From Gammaproteobacteria bacterium (lineage in GTDB: Bacteria; Pseudomonadota; Gammaproteobacteria; Ga0077536): a DNA stretch of 64,000 nucleotides. The position numbers were made by a program, and so were the translations under genes. The notes below the pieces were generated by a model. That model saw only the letters and a program-made list of their open reading frames with translations. It was not told the DNA's origin and searched no databases. The stretch spans positions 16,102-80,101 of the forward strand of contig JADLGE010000047.1 of assembly GCA_020849475.1 (NCBI GenBank), written 5' to 3'. Every line of letters starts with the position of its first letter. The stretch's first letter is position 1. Below are positions 17,614 to 27,308 of the stretch, piece after piece.

Positions 17614-20227
17614 AGCACTTTCGAGGCAATCACCGCCGATGGAAATCGAACGCGTCCGCGCCCTGCGTGGCCCCAATTTGTGGAGCCGCCGTACGGCTAT
17701 CGAAGCGATCGTTCACTGCAATGAAGACGAGCGGGACCTGTCCCGTCTGCCGGGCTTCATCAAGCACCTGCGCGCCATCTACCCGCAGCTGCAGGTCTTG
17801 CCGGTGCCGGACGGTGGCGTGCCGCGCTCCGCGGCCCACGTCATCGAAATCGCAACCTTGAGCCTGCAGGCGCAGGCCGGCTGCCCGGTGAGCTTCAGCC
17901 GCTGTGGGCTCACGCCCGATGCCGGTGTGTTCCAGGTGGTGGTGGAATACAGCGAAGAATGCGTCGGCCGGGCGGCCCTCGACATCGCTCAGCGCCTGGT
18001 GCAGGCCACTCTCGACGACGCGCCCTTCGATGTCGAATCGGAAGTCGCGCGGCTGCAGGAGATGGACGAGGACGAGCGCCTCGGCCCGTCGACCGGCTCG
18101 ATTGTGACCGCAGCCGTGGAGCGCGGTATTCCCTATCGTCGTCTGACCAGCGGTTCGCTGGTGCAGTTCGGATGGGGCAGCCGTCAACGCCGCATCCAGG
18201 CGGCGGAAATTGATCGCACCAGCGCCATTGCGCAATCGATTGCGCAGGACAAACAGCTCACCAAGCAATTGTTGAAGGCCGCCGGCGTGCCGGTGCCCGA
18301 CGGTCGCGAAGTTTCGAGCGCCGAAGATGCCTGGGTGGCGGCCTGCGCCATGGGCTTGCCGGTGGTGGTGAAGCCGAAAGACGGTCACCAGGGCCGCGGC
18401 GTGACGGTCAATATCGAGACCAAGCCGCACCTCGAAGCCGCTTACCGCGCGGCCATGGAAGCCGGCACCAAGGTGCTGGTCGAGCGCTACATTCCCGGCC
18501 ACGATTACCGTTTCCTGGTGGTGGGCGACAAGCTCATCGCCGCCGCCCGCCGCGATCCACCGTTCGTGATCGGCGACGGCGTGCACACCGTCAAGGAACT
18601 GGTCGAGGAAGTGAACCGCGATCCGCGTCGCGGCTCAGGTCACGCCACCTCGCTGACCAAGATTCGTTTCGACGAAATCGCCTTCACCTGTCTCGAGCTG
18701 CAGGACCTGACGCCGACCTCGATCCCGGGCAAGGGCTTGCGCGTGGTGTTGCGCAACAATGCCAACCTGTCGACCGGCGGCACCGCCACCGACGTCACCG
18801 ACGAAGTGCATCCGGATTTGGCCGCGCGCGCGGTGGCGGCAGCGCAGATGGTCGGTCTCGATATCTGTGGCGTCGACGTGGTGTGCCAGAACGTCTTGAA
18901 GTCGCTGGAAGAGCAGAACGGCGGCATTGTCGAAGTGAATGCCGCGCCCGGTCTGCGCATGCATTTGTCGCCGTCTTACGGCACTGGCCGCAAGGTCGGT
19001 GAGGCCATCATCGCCGAGATGTTCGGCAACGGTGACGATGCACGCATTCCGGTCATCGCCGTCACCGGCACCAATGGCAAGACCACCACCGTGCGTCTGA
19101 CCGCGCATATTCTCGAGCAGGCGAGCTTACGCGTCGGCATGACCTTGACCGATGGCGTGTACGTGCAGGGCACCCAGATCGACAGCGGTGATTGCAGCGG
19201 CCCGCGCAGCGCGCGCAGCGTGTTGATGCATCCCGATGTCGACGCCGCGGTGCTGGAAACCGCACGCGGTGGCATTCTGCGCGAAGGACTCGCGTTCGAT
19301 CGCTGCCAGGTGGCGGTGGTGACCAATATCGGCACCGGCGATCATCTTGGTTTGAACTACATCACCACCGTTGAGGATCTGGCGGTGCTGAAGCGCGTCA
19401 TCGTGCAGAACGTCTCCGCCACCGGCTACGCGGTCTTGAATGCCGACGATCCAATCGCCGCGCGCTGCAATGTCGCCTGCCCCGGCGGCGTGATTTATTT
19501 CTCACGCAACCCGGCCAATCCGATCAGTGTTACTCACCGCGCCCAGGGCCGGCGCGTGGTGGTGGTGGACGGCGACGCCATCAGCTGCGTGGAAGGGGCG
19601 GAGTTATGCCGCTTGCCACTCGCCGACATTCCCCTGACCTTCGGCGGGCGCATCGGCTTTCAAGTTGAGAATGTGCTGGCGGCGGTCGCCGCCGCGTGGG
19701 GCGCGGGAGTCGACTGGCCGCACATTCGCGCCGGGCTCGCGACTTTCGTGCCGAGCGTCGCTGCCACACCGGGCCGCTTCAATCTCATGGACTACCGCGG
19801 CGCAACGGTGATTGCTGACTACGGCCACAATCCCGACGCCATGGTCGCCCTGGTGCAGGCCGTGACCGCCATCCCGGCCAAACGCCGCCTGGTCGTGATC
19901 AGTGGCGCCGGCGATCGGCGCGACGAAGACATTCGCGATCAGACCCGCATCCTCGGCAATGCGTTCGACGCCGCCATCCTCTACCAGGACGCTTGTCAGC
20001 GTGGCCGCGCCGATGGCGAAGTGCTGGCTTTGCTGCGCGAGGGCTTGGGCAACGCGAGCCGCACGCGCGAAGTCAGCGAGATCAATGGTGAGTTCGTCGC
20101 CATCGACGCTGCGCTGGCGCAGTTGGAAGCGGGCGACCTGTGCCTGATTCTGATCGACCAGGTCGAAGAAGCGCTGGCTTATCTCACCGAACGCTGCAAG
20201 GAAGCGCAGGCCGCGGCCGTCGCCTGA
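17588..20227 (+). CDS. cphA: Cyanophycin synthetase
   Basis: Full-length CphA: N domain, ATP-grasp, Mur ligase P-loop IPVIAVTGTNGKTTTVRL, C-terminal ligase domain (RFNLMDYRGATVIADYGHNPDAM). Alternative start ATG at 17639. Confidence 0.95.
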   Translation: MKPNVPTTEALSRQSPPMEIERVRALRGPNLWSRRTAIEAIVHCNEDERDLSRLPGFIKHLRAIYPQLQVLPVPDGGVPRSAAHVIEIATLSLQAQAGCPVSFSRCGLTPDAGVFQVVVEYSEECVGRAALDIAQRLVQATLDDAPFDVESEVARLQEMDEDERLGPSTGSIVTAAVERGIPYRRLTSGSLVQFGWGSRQRRIQAAEIDRTSAIAQSIAQDKQLTKQLLKAAGVPVPDGREVSSAEDAWVAACAMGLPVVVKPKDGHQGRGVTVNIETKPHLEAAYRAAMEAGTKVLVERYIPGHDYRFLVVGDKLIAAARRDPPFVIGDGVHTVKELVEEVNRDPRRGSGHATSLTKIRFDEIAFTCLELQDLTPTSIPGKGLRVVLRNNANLSTGGTATDVTDEVHPDLAARAVAAAQMVGLDICGVDVVCQNVLKSLEEQNGGIVEVNAAPGLRMHLSPSYGTGRKVGEAIIAEMFGNGDDARIPVIAVTGTNGKTTTVRLTAHILEQASLRVGMTLTDGVYVQGTQIDSGDCSGPRSARSVLMHPDVDAAVLETARGGILREGLAFDRCQVAVVTNIGTGDHLGLNYITTVEDLAVLKRVIVQNVSATGYAVLNADDPIAARCNVACPGGVIYFSRNPANPISVTHRAQGRRVVVVDGDAISCVEGAELCRLPLADIPLTFGGRIGFQVENVLAAVAAAWGAGVDWPHIRAGLATFVPSVAATPGRFNLMDYRGATVIADYGHNPDAMVALVQAVTAIPAKRRLVVISGAGDRRDEDIRDQTRILGNAFDAAILYQDACQRGRADGEVLALLREGLGNASRTREVSEINGEFVAIDAALAQLEAGDLCLILIDQVEEALAYLTERCKEAQAAAVA

Positions 20228-20242
20228 GCCCCACGGTAACCG

Positions 20243-20265
20243 GCGCGGCGCGTCAGGCGCCGCGC
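20243..20265. terminator. GC hairpin between convergent cphA and GGDEF/EAL genes
   Basis: gcgcggcgc-gtcag-gcgccgcgc, perfect 9-bp arms; overlaps last codons of the minus-strand gene; no U-tract. Confidence 0.4.
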
Positions 20266-22412
20266 GCTGAACGCTGCGCGAGGCGCGCCAGTTCCACGGC
20301 GCGCCGTTCGTTTAACCATTGCATCAGGTCGTCGAACGACATTGGCGGGCCGATGTAATAACCCTGCATCGCGTCGCAGCCGAGCTCTTTCAGGCATAGC
20401 GCCTGCTCTTCCCGTTCGACCGATTCGGCAATCACCAGCGCATGCAGATTGTGCGCGAGCGCTATCGCGCTCTTGACCACCGCTAAATCGACCTTGGAGT
20501 CGGGCAGGTTGCGTATGAACACCGGGTCGATCTTGAAACTCGACAAGGGCAGGCCCTTGAGCTGCGACAAGGCCAGTTGTCCGGTGCCGAAATCGTCGAG
20601 CGCGAAGCGCACGCCGAGTGCGTTCAAATCGCGCAGCAAAGCCGCCGTCTGTTCATGATCGCCTGCCAGCATGTTCTCGGTGACTTCGAGCTCCAGCGCC
20701 GCCGGTTCCACCTCATGGCGTTTCAACAGCGCGGCGACGTCAGCGACCAGCTTGTCGTTGCGCAGCTGCGAAGCGGCGACGTTGACCGTCACCCGCAGCG
20801 GTTGACCAAACTCATGGCGCCAGCGCCGCGCATCACTCAATGCCTGGTTCAACACCCACGCCGACAACGGCACGATGAGTCCGTTTTCTTCGGCGACCGG
20901 AATGAAATCTCCGGCCCGCACCAGCCCGGCATCGGGGTTACGCCAGCGCACCAGCGTTTCGGCGCCCAGCACGATGCCCTTGCTGCAATCCACCTGGGGC
21001 TGGTAATGGAGTTCAAACTCGCCGCGCTCGAGGGCGCGCCGCAGACTGCCCTCCAAGGTCAACCGTTCCACCACGCGGGTGTTCAAGGCCGGCGTGTAGA
21101 AACGATAGCCGTTGCGTCCATCGGTCTTGACCCGGTACATGGCCAGGTCGGCGCATTTGAGCAAGCTTGATTCGTCGCTGCCGTCATTGGGAAAGCTGGC
21201 GATGCCGATGCTGCTTGAAATACGCATTTCAGTACCGCCAAGCTTAAACGGCGGTTCGAGTTCAGCGAGGATGCGGCGTGCCACCAAGGCCGCGTCTTCA
21301 GGGCGACGGATGTCGGCCAGCAGCACCACGAACTCGTCGCCGCCCAGGCGTGCAACCGTTTCATTGCTTTCTTCCGCGGCGCGCGTGACGGTGTCGCTGC
21401 GGCGCAGGCTATGGGTGATGCGGTCGGCGACCTGGCGCAGCAAGTCATCGCCGGCATCGTGGCCCAGCGTGTCATTGATGCGTTTGAATTGATCGAGGTC
21501 GATGAACATCACCGCAAACTGGCGCGTGTAGCGCTTGGCGCTCGCCAGTGTCTCGGCCAGACGCTCCATGAAGTAGGCGCGATTGGGCAGGCCGGTGACG
21601 GCATCGAAGAATGCCAGCTCGCGGATGCGCTGCTCGGACGCGCGCTGCTCACTCAAGTCCTGCAAGGTGCCCATGGCCTGCGGATGGCCACGCCGGTCTG
21701 CGGCGAACATCTCGAGCTCGAGGTGCAAGGACAGTCGCGCGCCATCGGCGGCGATGAGATCGAAATCGAGCCCCAGTGAGCGCCGCTCGGCGAGCGCCGC
21801 ACGCAAGGTCGTGGCAACGCGCTCGCGGTCGCCGGCGACCACCCGGCTGAGCAGCGATTCGAGATTCAGTGGCGTGCCGCGCGCGCACGCGAACAGCATT
21901 TGCCGCGCCTGGTTGGACGGCACCAAATGCTCGGACTCCACATCGAGTTCAAAGCTGCCGACCCGCGCCATGGCCTGCGCGCGCGTCAGGCTCGCTTCGC
22001 TGTAACGCAGTTGGTCGGCGGTATGCTTGGCGCGCAATACGTAGCGCAGGCGATGGCGCAGCAAGGGCACGTTGCAAGGTTTGGTGGCGAAATCCGTGGC
22101 GCCCGCGGCAAAGGCCTCTTCCACCGATTGCTCGTCATCGAGACCGGTCAGCATCAAGATGGGCAAGTGCTCGCCGCCGGGCTCGGCGCGCATGCGGCGA
22201 CACACGGCAAAGCCGTCCATGCCGGGCATGGCGACATCGAGCAGCACGAGATCCGGCAATTCGGCGTGAAACAAGCGCAGACCCTCGGCGCCGTCGCCGG
22301 CCTCGCGCACGTCCATGCCGAGTTCCTCGAGTGCGTCGGCAAGGATGGCGCGGGTCACGATTTCATCATCGATGACGAGCGCCGACAGGCGCGTGCGTGG
22401 CGTCTCGCTCAT
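20253..22412 (-). CDS. Response regulator with PAS-like, GGDEF and EAL domains
   Basis: REC (ALVIDDEIVTRAIL...DLVLLDVAMPGMDG), GGDEF (ARLGGDEFVVLLA), EAL (ETLVRW, LDDFGTG, FKIDPVFI); ATGA overlap with hybrid kinase gene. Confidence 0.92.
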   Translation of the reverse strand: MSETPRTRLSALVIDDEIVTRAILADALEELGMDVREAGDGAEGLRLFHAELPDLVLLDVAMPGMDGFAVCRRMRAEPGGEHLPILMLTGLDDEQSVEEAFAAGATDFATKPCNVPLLRHRLRYVLRAKHTADQLRYSEASLTRAQAMARVGSFELDVESEHLVPSNQARQMLFACARGTPLNLESLLSRVVAGDRERVATTLRAALAERRSLGLDFDLIAADGARLSLHLELEMFAADRRGHPQAMGTLQDLSEQRASEQRIRELAFFDAVTGLPNRAYFMERLAETLASAKRYTRQFAVMFIDLDQFKRINDTLGHDAGDDLLRQVADRITHSLRRSDTVTRAAEESNETVARLGGDEFVVLLADIRRPEDAALVARRILAELEPPFKLGGTEMRISSSIGIASFPNDGSDESSLLKCADLAMYRVKTDGRNGYRFYTPALNTRVVERLTLEGSLRRALERGEFELHYQPQVDCSKGIVLGAETLVRWRNPDAGLVRAGDFIPVAEENGLIVPLSAWVLNQALSDARRWRHEFGQPLRVTVNVAASQLRNDKLVADVAALLKRHEVEPAALELEVTENMLAGDHEQTAALLRDLNALGVRFALDDFGTGQLALSQLKGLPLSSFKIDPVFIRNLPDSKVDLAVVKSAIALAHNLHALVIAESVEREEQALCLKELGCDAMQGYYIGPPMSFDDLMQWLNERRAVELARLAQRSARGA

Positions 22413-25400
22413 GCGGCATCTGCCCGATAGTGAGTGTTGAGCAGCGCGCACACTTCGCCGTGCAGCGTCGTTACCTGCGGCAATTCGCGACAGGCCTGGT
22501 CGAGGTCGCCGCCGCGCGCTTCGACTTCAATGCCGCGACACAGGGCGGCGAGCTGTTCGGCGCCGATGGCGGCGCTGCTCGACTTCAAAGCATGCACGGC
22601 GAACACCACGGCTTCGCCATCGCGGCTCACGCAGCCCTTGGCCAGCATCGCCAGGTGTTCGACCGATTGCTGCAGGTAACCATCGACCACGCGTCGCAGC
22701 AGGCCACCGCGGCCGCTGCGTTCACGCGCGCGCATAGCGTCGAGGGCCGTGGGGTTAAGCAGCGCCAGTGGCGCTTCGTCGCGCGCCGCTTCCTCGCGGC
22801 CGGCCGCCGACGCAGCGACGTGGGCCGTGACTGCCGGTGCCGTGACTTCCTGCGTCGCGACTGCCGGCGTGTCGCCCAGCCATTTCTTCAGCATGCCGCG
22901 CAGTTGTTCGTCGGTGAAGGGTTTGGCGAGATAGTCGTCCATGCCGGCATCGAGGCAACGTTCGCGATCGCCATGCATGGAATTGGCAGTCAAGGCGACT
23001 ATCGGTGTGGCCGCGCGCTTGCCGAGGCGTTCGCGTTCACGAATCGCCGCCGTGGCGTCGTAGCCGCTCATGCCAGGCATCTGGCAATCCATGAAAATAA
23101 GGTCGTAGGCGCCGCCGGCCCAGGCATCGACCGCTGCCTGACCATCGGGCACGGTGTCGACGCGCAGCCCTGCCATTTCCAGCAGCGCGCGCGCCACTTC
23201 CTGGTTGACGAGGTTGTCCTCGGCAAGCAGCACATGGCCGTCGAAGTTGAGCGCGGCCAGGCTGCCCTCGACGCGTGTCGCCGGCCGTTCGGCGTTGCCG
23301 AGCACATTGCGCACATCGCGCAGGCGCAAGGGCTTGACCAGCAGTCCGTCGATGCCGGCTTCGCGCGTTTGTGCATGGCTGGGTCGATTGCGCAGTGGCG
23401 CCGACAGCAGTTTCCTCGGCGGCGTCGCCGACGCCTTGTCCTGTAGCTGCGCGAGCGCGCTGAGGGCCACTTCGGCGTTGCCGTAATGGCCGAAGATCAC
23501 CGCATCGAAACGAGCGGCCTTGAGGCGGGCCACGCCGGCGTCGACATTGACCACGCTTTCGACCTCGCAGCCCGCGCTGGCCAGATAGCCGCGGCAGATC
23601 TCGCTGTCGAGCGCATGGTCGTCGACCAGCAGCACGCGCAGCGTCAGTGGCTCGGCGCTTGCCGGCTGCGGCGCCGCGAGCGGCAGACGCGCGGTGAACC
23701 AGAACGTCGACCCGGCGCCCGGTGTGCTGTCGACGCCGATCTCGCCGTCCATGAGGCGCACCAGTCTGGCTGAAATACTCAAGCCCAGACCCGTGCCGCC
23801 GTAACGGCGCGCGGTGCCGCCGTCGGCCTGGGCAAAGGCTTCAAAAATTCTTTCGCGGTCTTCTGGCGCGATACCGATACCGCTGTCGGTGACCGTCACG
23901 CGTAGCAGGTCGTCGCTCGCGCCGTTGTCCACGCGCAGGACCACGCTGCCTTGACTGGTGAACTTGATGGCGTTGCCGATCAGGTTGGTCAGCACCTGGC
24001 GAACGCGCGCCGGGTCGCCGCTGCGCCACAGGTTGAGATGCACGGGCGTCACCACGTGCAAGGTCACACCCTTGGCCAGTGCGCTGTCGGCGAGCAGGCT
24101 GGCGACGTCCTCGCCAAGCTCGCGCATATCGAAGCTCTGTTGCTCCAGCGTCAACATGCCGGCTTCAATCTTGGAGAAGTCGAGCACGTCATTGACCACG
24201 CCCAGCAGCGCGGTGCCGGAATCACGGATGGTCTGTGCGCAATGCTTCTGATGTTCATCGAGCGCGGTGCGCAGCAAAATCTCGTTCATGCCCAGCACGC
24301 CATTGATGGGCGTACGGATCTCATGGCTCATGTTGGCCAGGAACTGCGACTTGGCGCGCGCCGCGTCCTCGGCCGCGACCAAGGCCACGCGCAATTCGCT
24401 GGTGCGGTCATCGACGGTGCGTTCGAGATTCTGGTTGATGCGCTCGATGTGCAGCCGATGGGCCTGCTGCGATCGCCACCACAGCAGCAGCAACAGCGTC
24501 ACCAGCAGGGCCACCAGGTAACCGGTGCGCGCCACGGTGTGCGCGGCGCGAACGTCGCTGCGCGACCAGAACAGGCTGTCGGGCTGACCGGCCCACAGCG
24601 TCCAATGCCCAGAGCCGTCGGCAATCTTGAGCTTGATCACGTCGGAGTAGATGAGGTCGGAGGCCGGTCTGTCGGCCGCGATGCTGGCAGCGGCCTCGCG
24701 CCATGGTCCGGGCTGACTGGCGGGTGCGACGTATTGGTTGGCGCTGTTGTGCAGGGCATAGAAGCCGTCCGGCAGCAGTTCGCGCAAGGCCGCGGTCAGC
24801 ATCACACCCGATACCAGTCCCGCGAACGCGCCCTCGCCGTCGTAAAACGGCACCGAGTACACCAGCCCCGAGCGGTCCTTGTCATCGGGGTGCGCGGGAT
24901 CGAAACGGGTGTTGTCGCAGGTCACGACTTCCGGGCCGGTCAGGGCCGGATAGGCCAGGCCGTCGACCCGCGATTCGTTGTTGAAAGAGCTGCTCAGGCG
25001 CTGCGCCTGCTGGCGCATGAGTCGGTATTCGAAGATTTCAATTTCCGGCAGCTCGTCGTCCTCATGGCTGCGGTGGCCGCCGCTGCGGCCGACAATCAGC
25101 TCGTCGAAGGTGACGATGGGCGCTTCGAGGCTGCCGGTGGCGGGGTCGACGCGGTCCGGGTTGAGGTCGCGCGGCACGATGTAGACCTCGGACATCGACA
25201 CCTGGGAGGCGAGGTTGTTGTAGATCTCCTGCACGGTGGTGTGGGCGTCGGCGGAGAAATTGCGGCCGTAGCGATCGATGGTGCGCACGCTGGGCAGCCG
25301 CGCCATGGTGCGCAGACCGGAGTAGATGGTGTTGAAATTGGTTTCGACGGTGGTCGCGATATCCAGCGCCCGCTCGCGCGATTCGTTGCGATAGCTGGCG

Positions 25401-25510
25401 CGCGCGGCATCGAGCGCACTCTGCTCCTGCCAACGCACGACCGCCATCATCGCCAGGCCAAAAGCGAGGATGGTGAGGGTGGCCTTGGAATTGGACAGGG
25501 ACTTCATCAC
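22409..25510 (-). CDS. Hybrid sensor histidine kinase with periplasmic sensor, HisKA/HATPase, REC domains and Hpt
   Basis: H-box FLANMSHEIRTPINGVLGMNE, HATPase GTGLGLSISARLVRLM, REC YDLIFMDCQMPGMSGYDAT, Hpt AVHALKSSSAAIGAEQL. Confidence 0.93.
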   Translation of the reverse strand: MMKSLSNSKATLTILAFGLAMMAVVRWQEQSALDAARASYRNESRERALDIATTVETNFNTIYSGLRTMARLPSVRTIDRYGRNFSADAHTTVQEIYNNLASQVSMSEVYIVPRDLNPDRVDPATGSLEAPIVTFDELIVGRSGGHRSHEDDELPEIEIFEYRLMRQQAQRLSSSFNNESRVDGLAYPALTGPEVVTCDNTRFDPAHPDDKDRSGLVYSVPFYDGEGAFAGLVSGVMLTAALRELLPDGFYALHNSANQYVAPASQPGPWREAAASIAADRPASDLIYSDVIKLKIADGSGHWTLWAGQPDSLFWSRSDVRAAHTVARTGYLVALLVTLLLLLWWRSQQAHRLHIERINQNLERTVDDRTSELRVALVAAEDAARAKSQFLANMSHEIRTPINGVLGMNEILLRTALDEHQKHCAQTIRDSGTALLGVVNDVLDFSKIEAGMLTLEQQSFDMRELGEDVASLLADSALAKGVTLHVVTPVHLNLWRSGDPARVRQVLTNLIGNAIKFTSQGSVVLRVDNGASDDLLRVTVTDSGIGIAPEDRERIFEAFAQADGGTARRYGGTGLGLSISARLVRLMDGEIGVDSTPGAGSTFWFTARLPLAAPQPASAEPLTLRVLLVDDHALDSEICRGYLASAGCEVESVVNVDAGVARLKAARFDAVIFGHYGNAEVALSALAQLQDKASATPPRKLLSAPLRNRPSHAQTREAGIDGLLVKPLRLRDVRNVLGNAERPATRVEGSLAALNFDGHVLLAEDNLVNQEVARALLEMAGLRVDTVPDGQAAVDAWAGGAYDLIFMDCQMPGMSGYDATAAIRERERLGKRAATPIVALTANSMHGDRERCLDAGMDDYLAKPFTDEQLRGMLKKWLGDTPAVATQEVTAPAVTAHVAASAAGREEAARDEAPLALLNPTALDAMRARERSGRGGLLRRVVDGYLQQSVEHLAMLAKGCVSRDGEAVVFAVHALKSSSAAIGAEQLAALCRGIEVEARGGDLDQACRELPQVTTLHGEVCALLNTHYRADAA

Positions 25511-25651
25511 CGTGCGTAGCGGCCACCGGCAGTGAAAATTGAGCTTTGTAGGTTCCCGCGCCGCGTTAGTGTGATGGCGGATCCGCCGGATTCAGCGCCA
25601 GGCCGTGGGCGCCACGGGGCGCCAGGGTGAACAGAGAAGAGGGGAATTAAA

Positions 25652-25838
25652 AGGTGTTCTCCACCGTGCCGTCTCGACCGTAATCTTGAACCAAGGGTCC
25701 AAGACGGGACTTCTCATGGCGAATCAGGCTTTCCGCTGAGATGCGGACATGCACAACATCGCTGATTGATCGGTCCCTGAGGTAAGAAAAATAGGCTCAA
25801 AGATCTCAGGTCTTTGACGCACACAGCAGAGAACACCA
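25652..25838 (-). ncRNA. ssrS: 6S RNA
   Basis: Directly downstream of zapA on the same strand; minus-strand ends ggtgttctctgctgtg and cacggtggagaacacc pair to give the closing stem; internal cttggacccttggttcaag hairpin resembles the 3' hairpin of E. coli 6S; length about 187 nt. Confidence 0.88.
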
Positions 25839-25896
25839 AGCTCTAAATCGACATCTTCGCGCGGACCTTTAACCCTGGCCGGTCCGCCAGGGGCGA

Positions 25897-26232
25897 TCAG
25901 TGGCCGGAGGCCTTGAATGACATGCCGAGGCCGCGCGACAGCACCTGCGAAATCTTGCCCTGCATGCGCGTCACGCTGGCGCCCACGTCGGACACGATGG
26001 ATTCGTTGTTGCGACGGTACTCCAGGTACTCGTGGGCAATATTGAGCGCCGACATCACCGCGATGCGTTCCGCACCGATGACCTTGCCGTTGTCGCGCTG
26101 CTCGACCATCTTCTTGTTCAGAAACTGCACCGAGGCGAACAGCGCCTCACGCTCGTTTTCCTTGCAGCCGACCACGTAATCCTTGTCGAAAATCGTCACC
26201 GTGATCGGCTTGACTTCGCTGTCGCTGCTCAT
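25897..26232 (-). CDS. zapA: Cell division protein ZapA
   Basis: VTIFDKDYVVGCKENEREALFASVQFLNKKMVEQRDNGKVIGAERIAVMSALNIAHEYL. Confidence 0.95.
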   Translation of the reverse strand: MSSDSEVKPITVTIFDKDYVVGCKENEREALFASVQFLNKKMVEQRDNGKVIGAERIAVMSALNIAHEYLEYRRNNESIVSDVGASVTRMQGKISQVLSRGLGMSFKASGH

Positions 26233-26453
26233 GAACGGGTCTCCATCGCCTTCAAGCGGGCAATCATGGCTTCAACGCGTGACCGCGCCTGTTCCGTTTT
26301 CTCGATCAGGGCCGCGCGCTCGGTGGTCAGCGAGGCCTGTTGCGAGCGCAGGGCTTCATTCTCGGTGGCAAGGCTTTCGACCGCCTTGATCAGCTCATCA
26401 ACCCGCGATTCGAGCGCAGCGAGTTCCAAGCGGTCTTTACTGCCTGCTGTCAT
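26229..26453 (-). CDS. TIGR02449-type small coiled-coil protein upstream of zapA
   Basis: 74-aa coiled coil (LESRVDELIKAVESLATENEALRSQQASLTTERAALIEKTEQARSRVEAMIARLKAME); ATGA overlap with zapA. Confidence 0.8.
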   Translation of the reverse strand: MTAGSKDRLELAALESRVDELIKAVESLATENEALRSQQASLTTERAALIEKTEQARSRVEAMIARLKAMETRS

Positions 26454-26687
26454 GACGTCAACGCGTGCTCACCGGGGGCGGATGGAATGCGAGGCCAATA
26501 TAGAGCGGTGGGCAGCGGACGGTCAACAGCGCACAGCGCAAGCTGCGCCGAGTTTGGCCTCGCGCGCCTTCTGCACGGCGGGTCGCCGTGGGATAATCCC
26601 GGTCTCACCGCGCAGCGTGTCCGACACATATATGTATATTCACCCCCGCTTCGCCGCGCACGCAGCTTCGTGTCGGCCATCACTATC

Positions 26688-27257
26688 ATGAATGGCGAAC
26701 TGTTCACGCGCGTCGGCCGCGCCTTGAGGTCGGTGCACTGTGACATCGGCGCCGCCGAATGCCACGGCATGCTGTGCGGCATGTTGAGCGGCCCGAACAA
26801 TTTCGATCCTGGCCTGTGGCTCGATCATGTCGGCGGCGGCGAGCGCAACCTGTTCGCGAGCGGCGAACCGCGCGCCGCGCTCGAAGAGCTGATGCGCGAG
26901 ACCTTGAGCGCCATGGGCGCCGAGGACTATCAACTCGAATTGCTGTTGCCCGACGATGACGCCGCGCTCAGCGCGCGCGCCGCCGGTTTCGCCGATTGGT
27001 GCCGCGGTTTCCTGTCGGGCCTCGGCCTGTCGGGGATTGCCTCACTAGAGGCGCTGGGCGAAGATGCGCGGGAGTTTCTCGCCGACCTGTCGCGCTTCAC
27101 CTCGCTGGCGATGGACGCCGACGGCGACGAGGAAGACGAGCGCGCCCTGGTCGAGCTCACCGAGTTCACGCGCATGGGTGTGATGCTGGTGCGCGCCGAG
27201 CTTGGCGAAGGCCCGAGTGAACAGGACGACGACCTGCCTGACGTCACCCTGCACTGA
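26688..27257 (+). CDS. UPF0149 / YgfB family protein
   Basis: AAECHGMLCGMLSG, FADWCRGFLSGLGLSG, ALVELTEFTRMGVMLV motifs; alternative GTG start at 26670. Confidence 0.88.
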   Translation: MNGELFTRVGRALRSVHCDIGAAECHGMLCGMLSGPNNFDPGLWLDHVGGGERNLFASGEPRAALEELMRETLSAMGAEDYQLELLLPDDDAALSARAAGFADWCRGFLSGLGLSGIASLEALGEDAREFLADLSRFTSLAMDADGDEEDERALVELTEFTRMGVMLVRAELGEGPSEQDDDLPDVTLH

Positions 27258-27308
27258 AGCGCGGCCGCGCGCGTCTCGTCATCCCCCTTTCGAACTGGTC
27301 GAGGTCGC

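Noticed and set aside
15142-17676. 844-aa minus-strand ORF antisense to the cphA-like gene
   Set aside because: Mirror ORF of a conserved plus-strand coding gene in high-GC DNA; translation is low-complexity Gly/His/Arg/Gln-rich with no family resemblance.
23951-25519. 522-aa plus-strand ORF antisense to the hybrid kinase
   Set aside because: Antisense shadow of a clear histidine kinase.
26626-26635. acatatatgt palindrome between zapA and ygfB loci
   Set aside because: Only 10 nt and AT-simple; too short to support a regulatory call.
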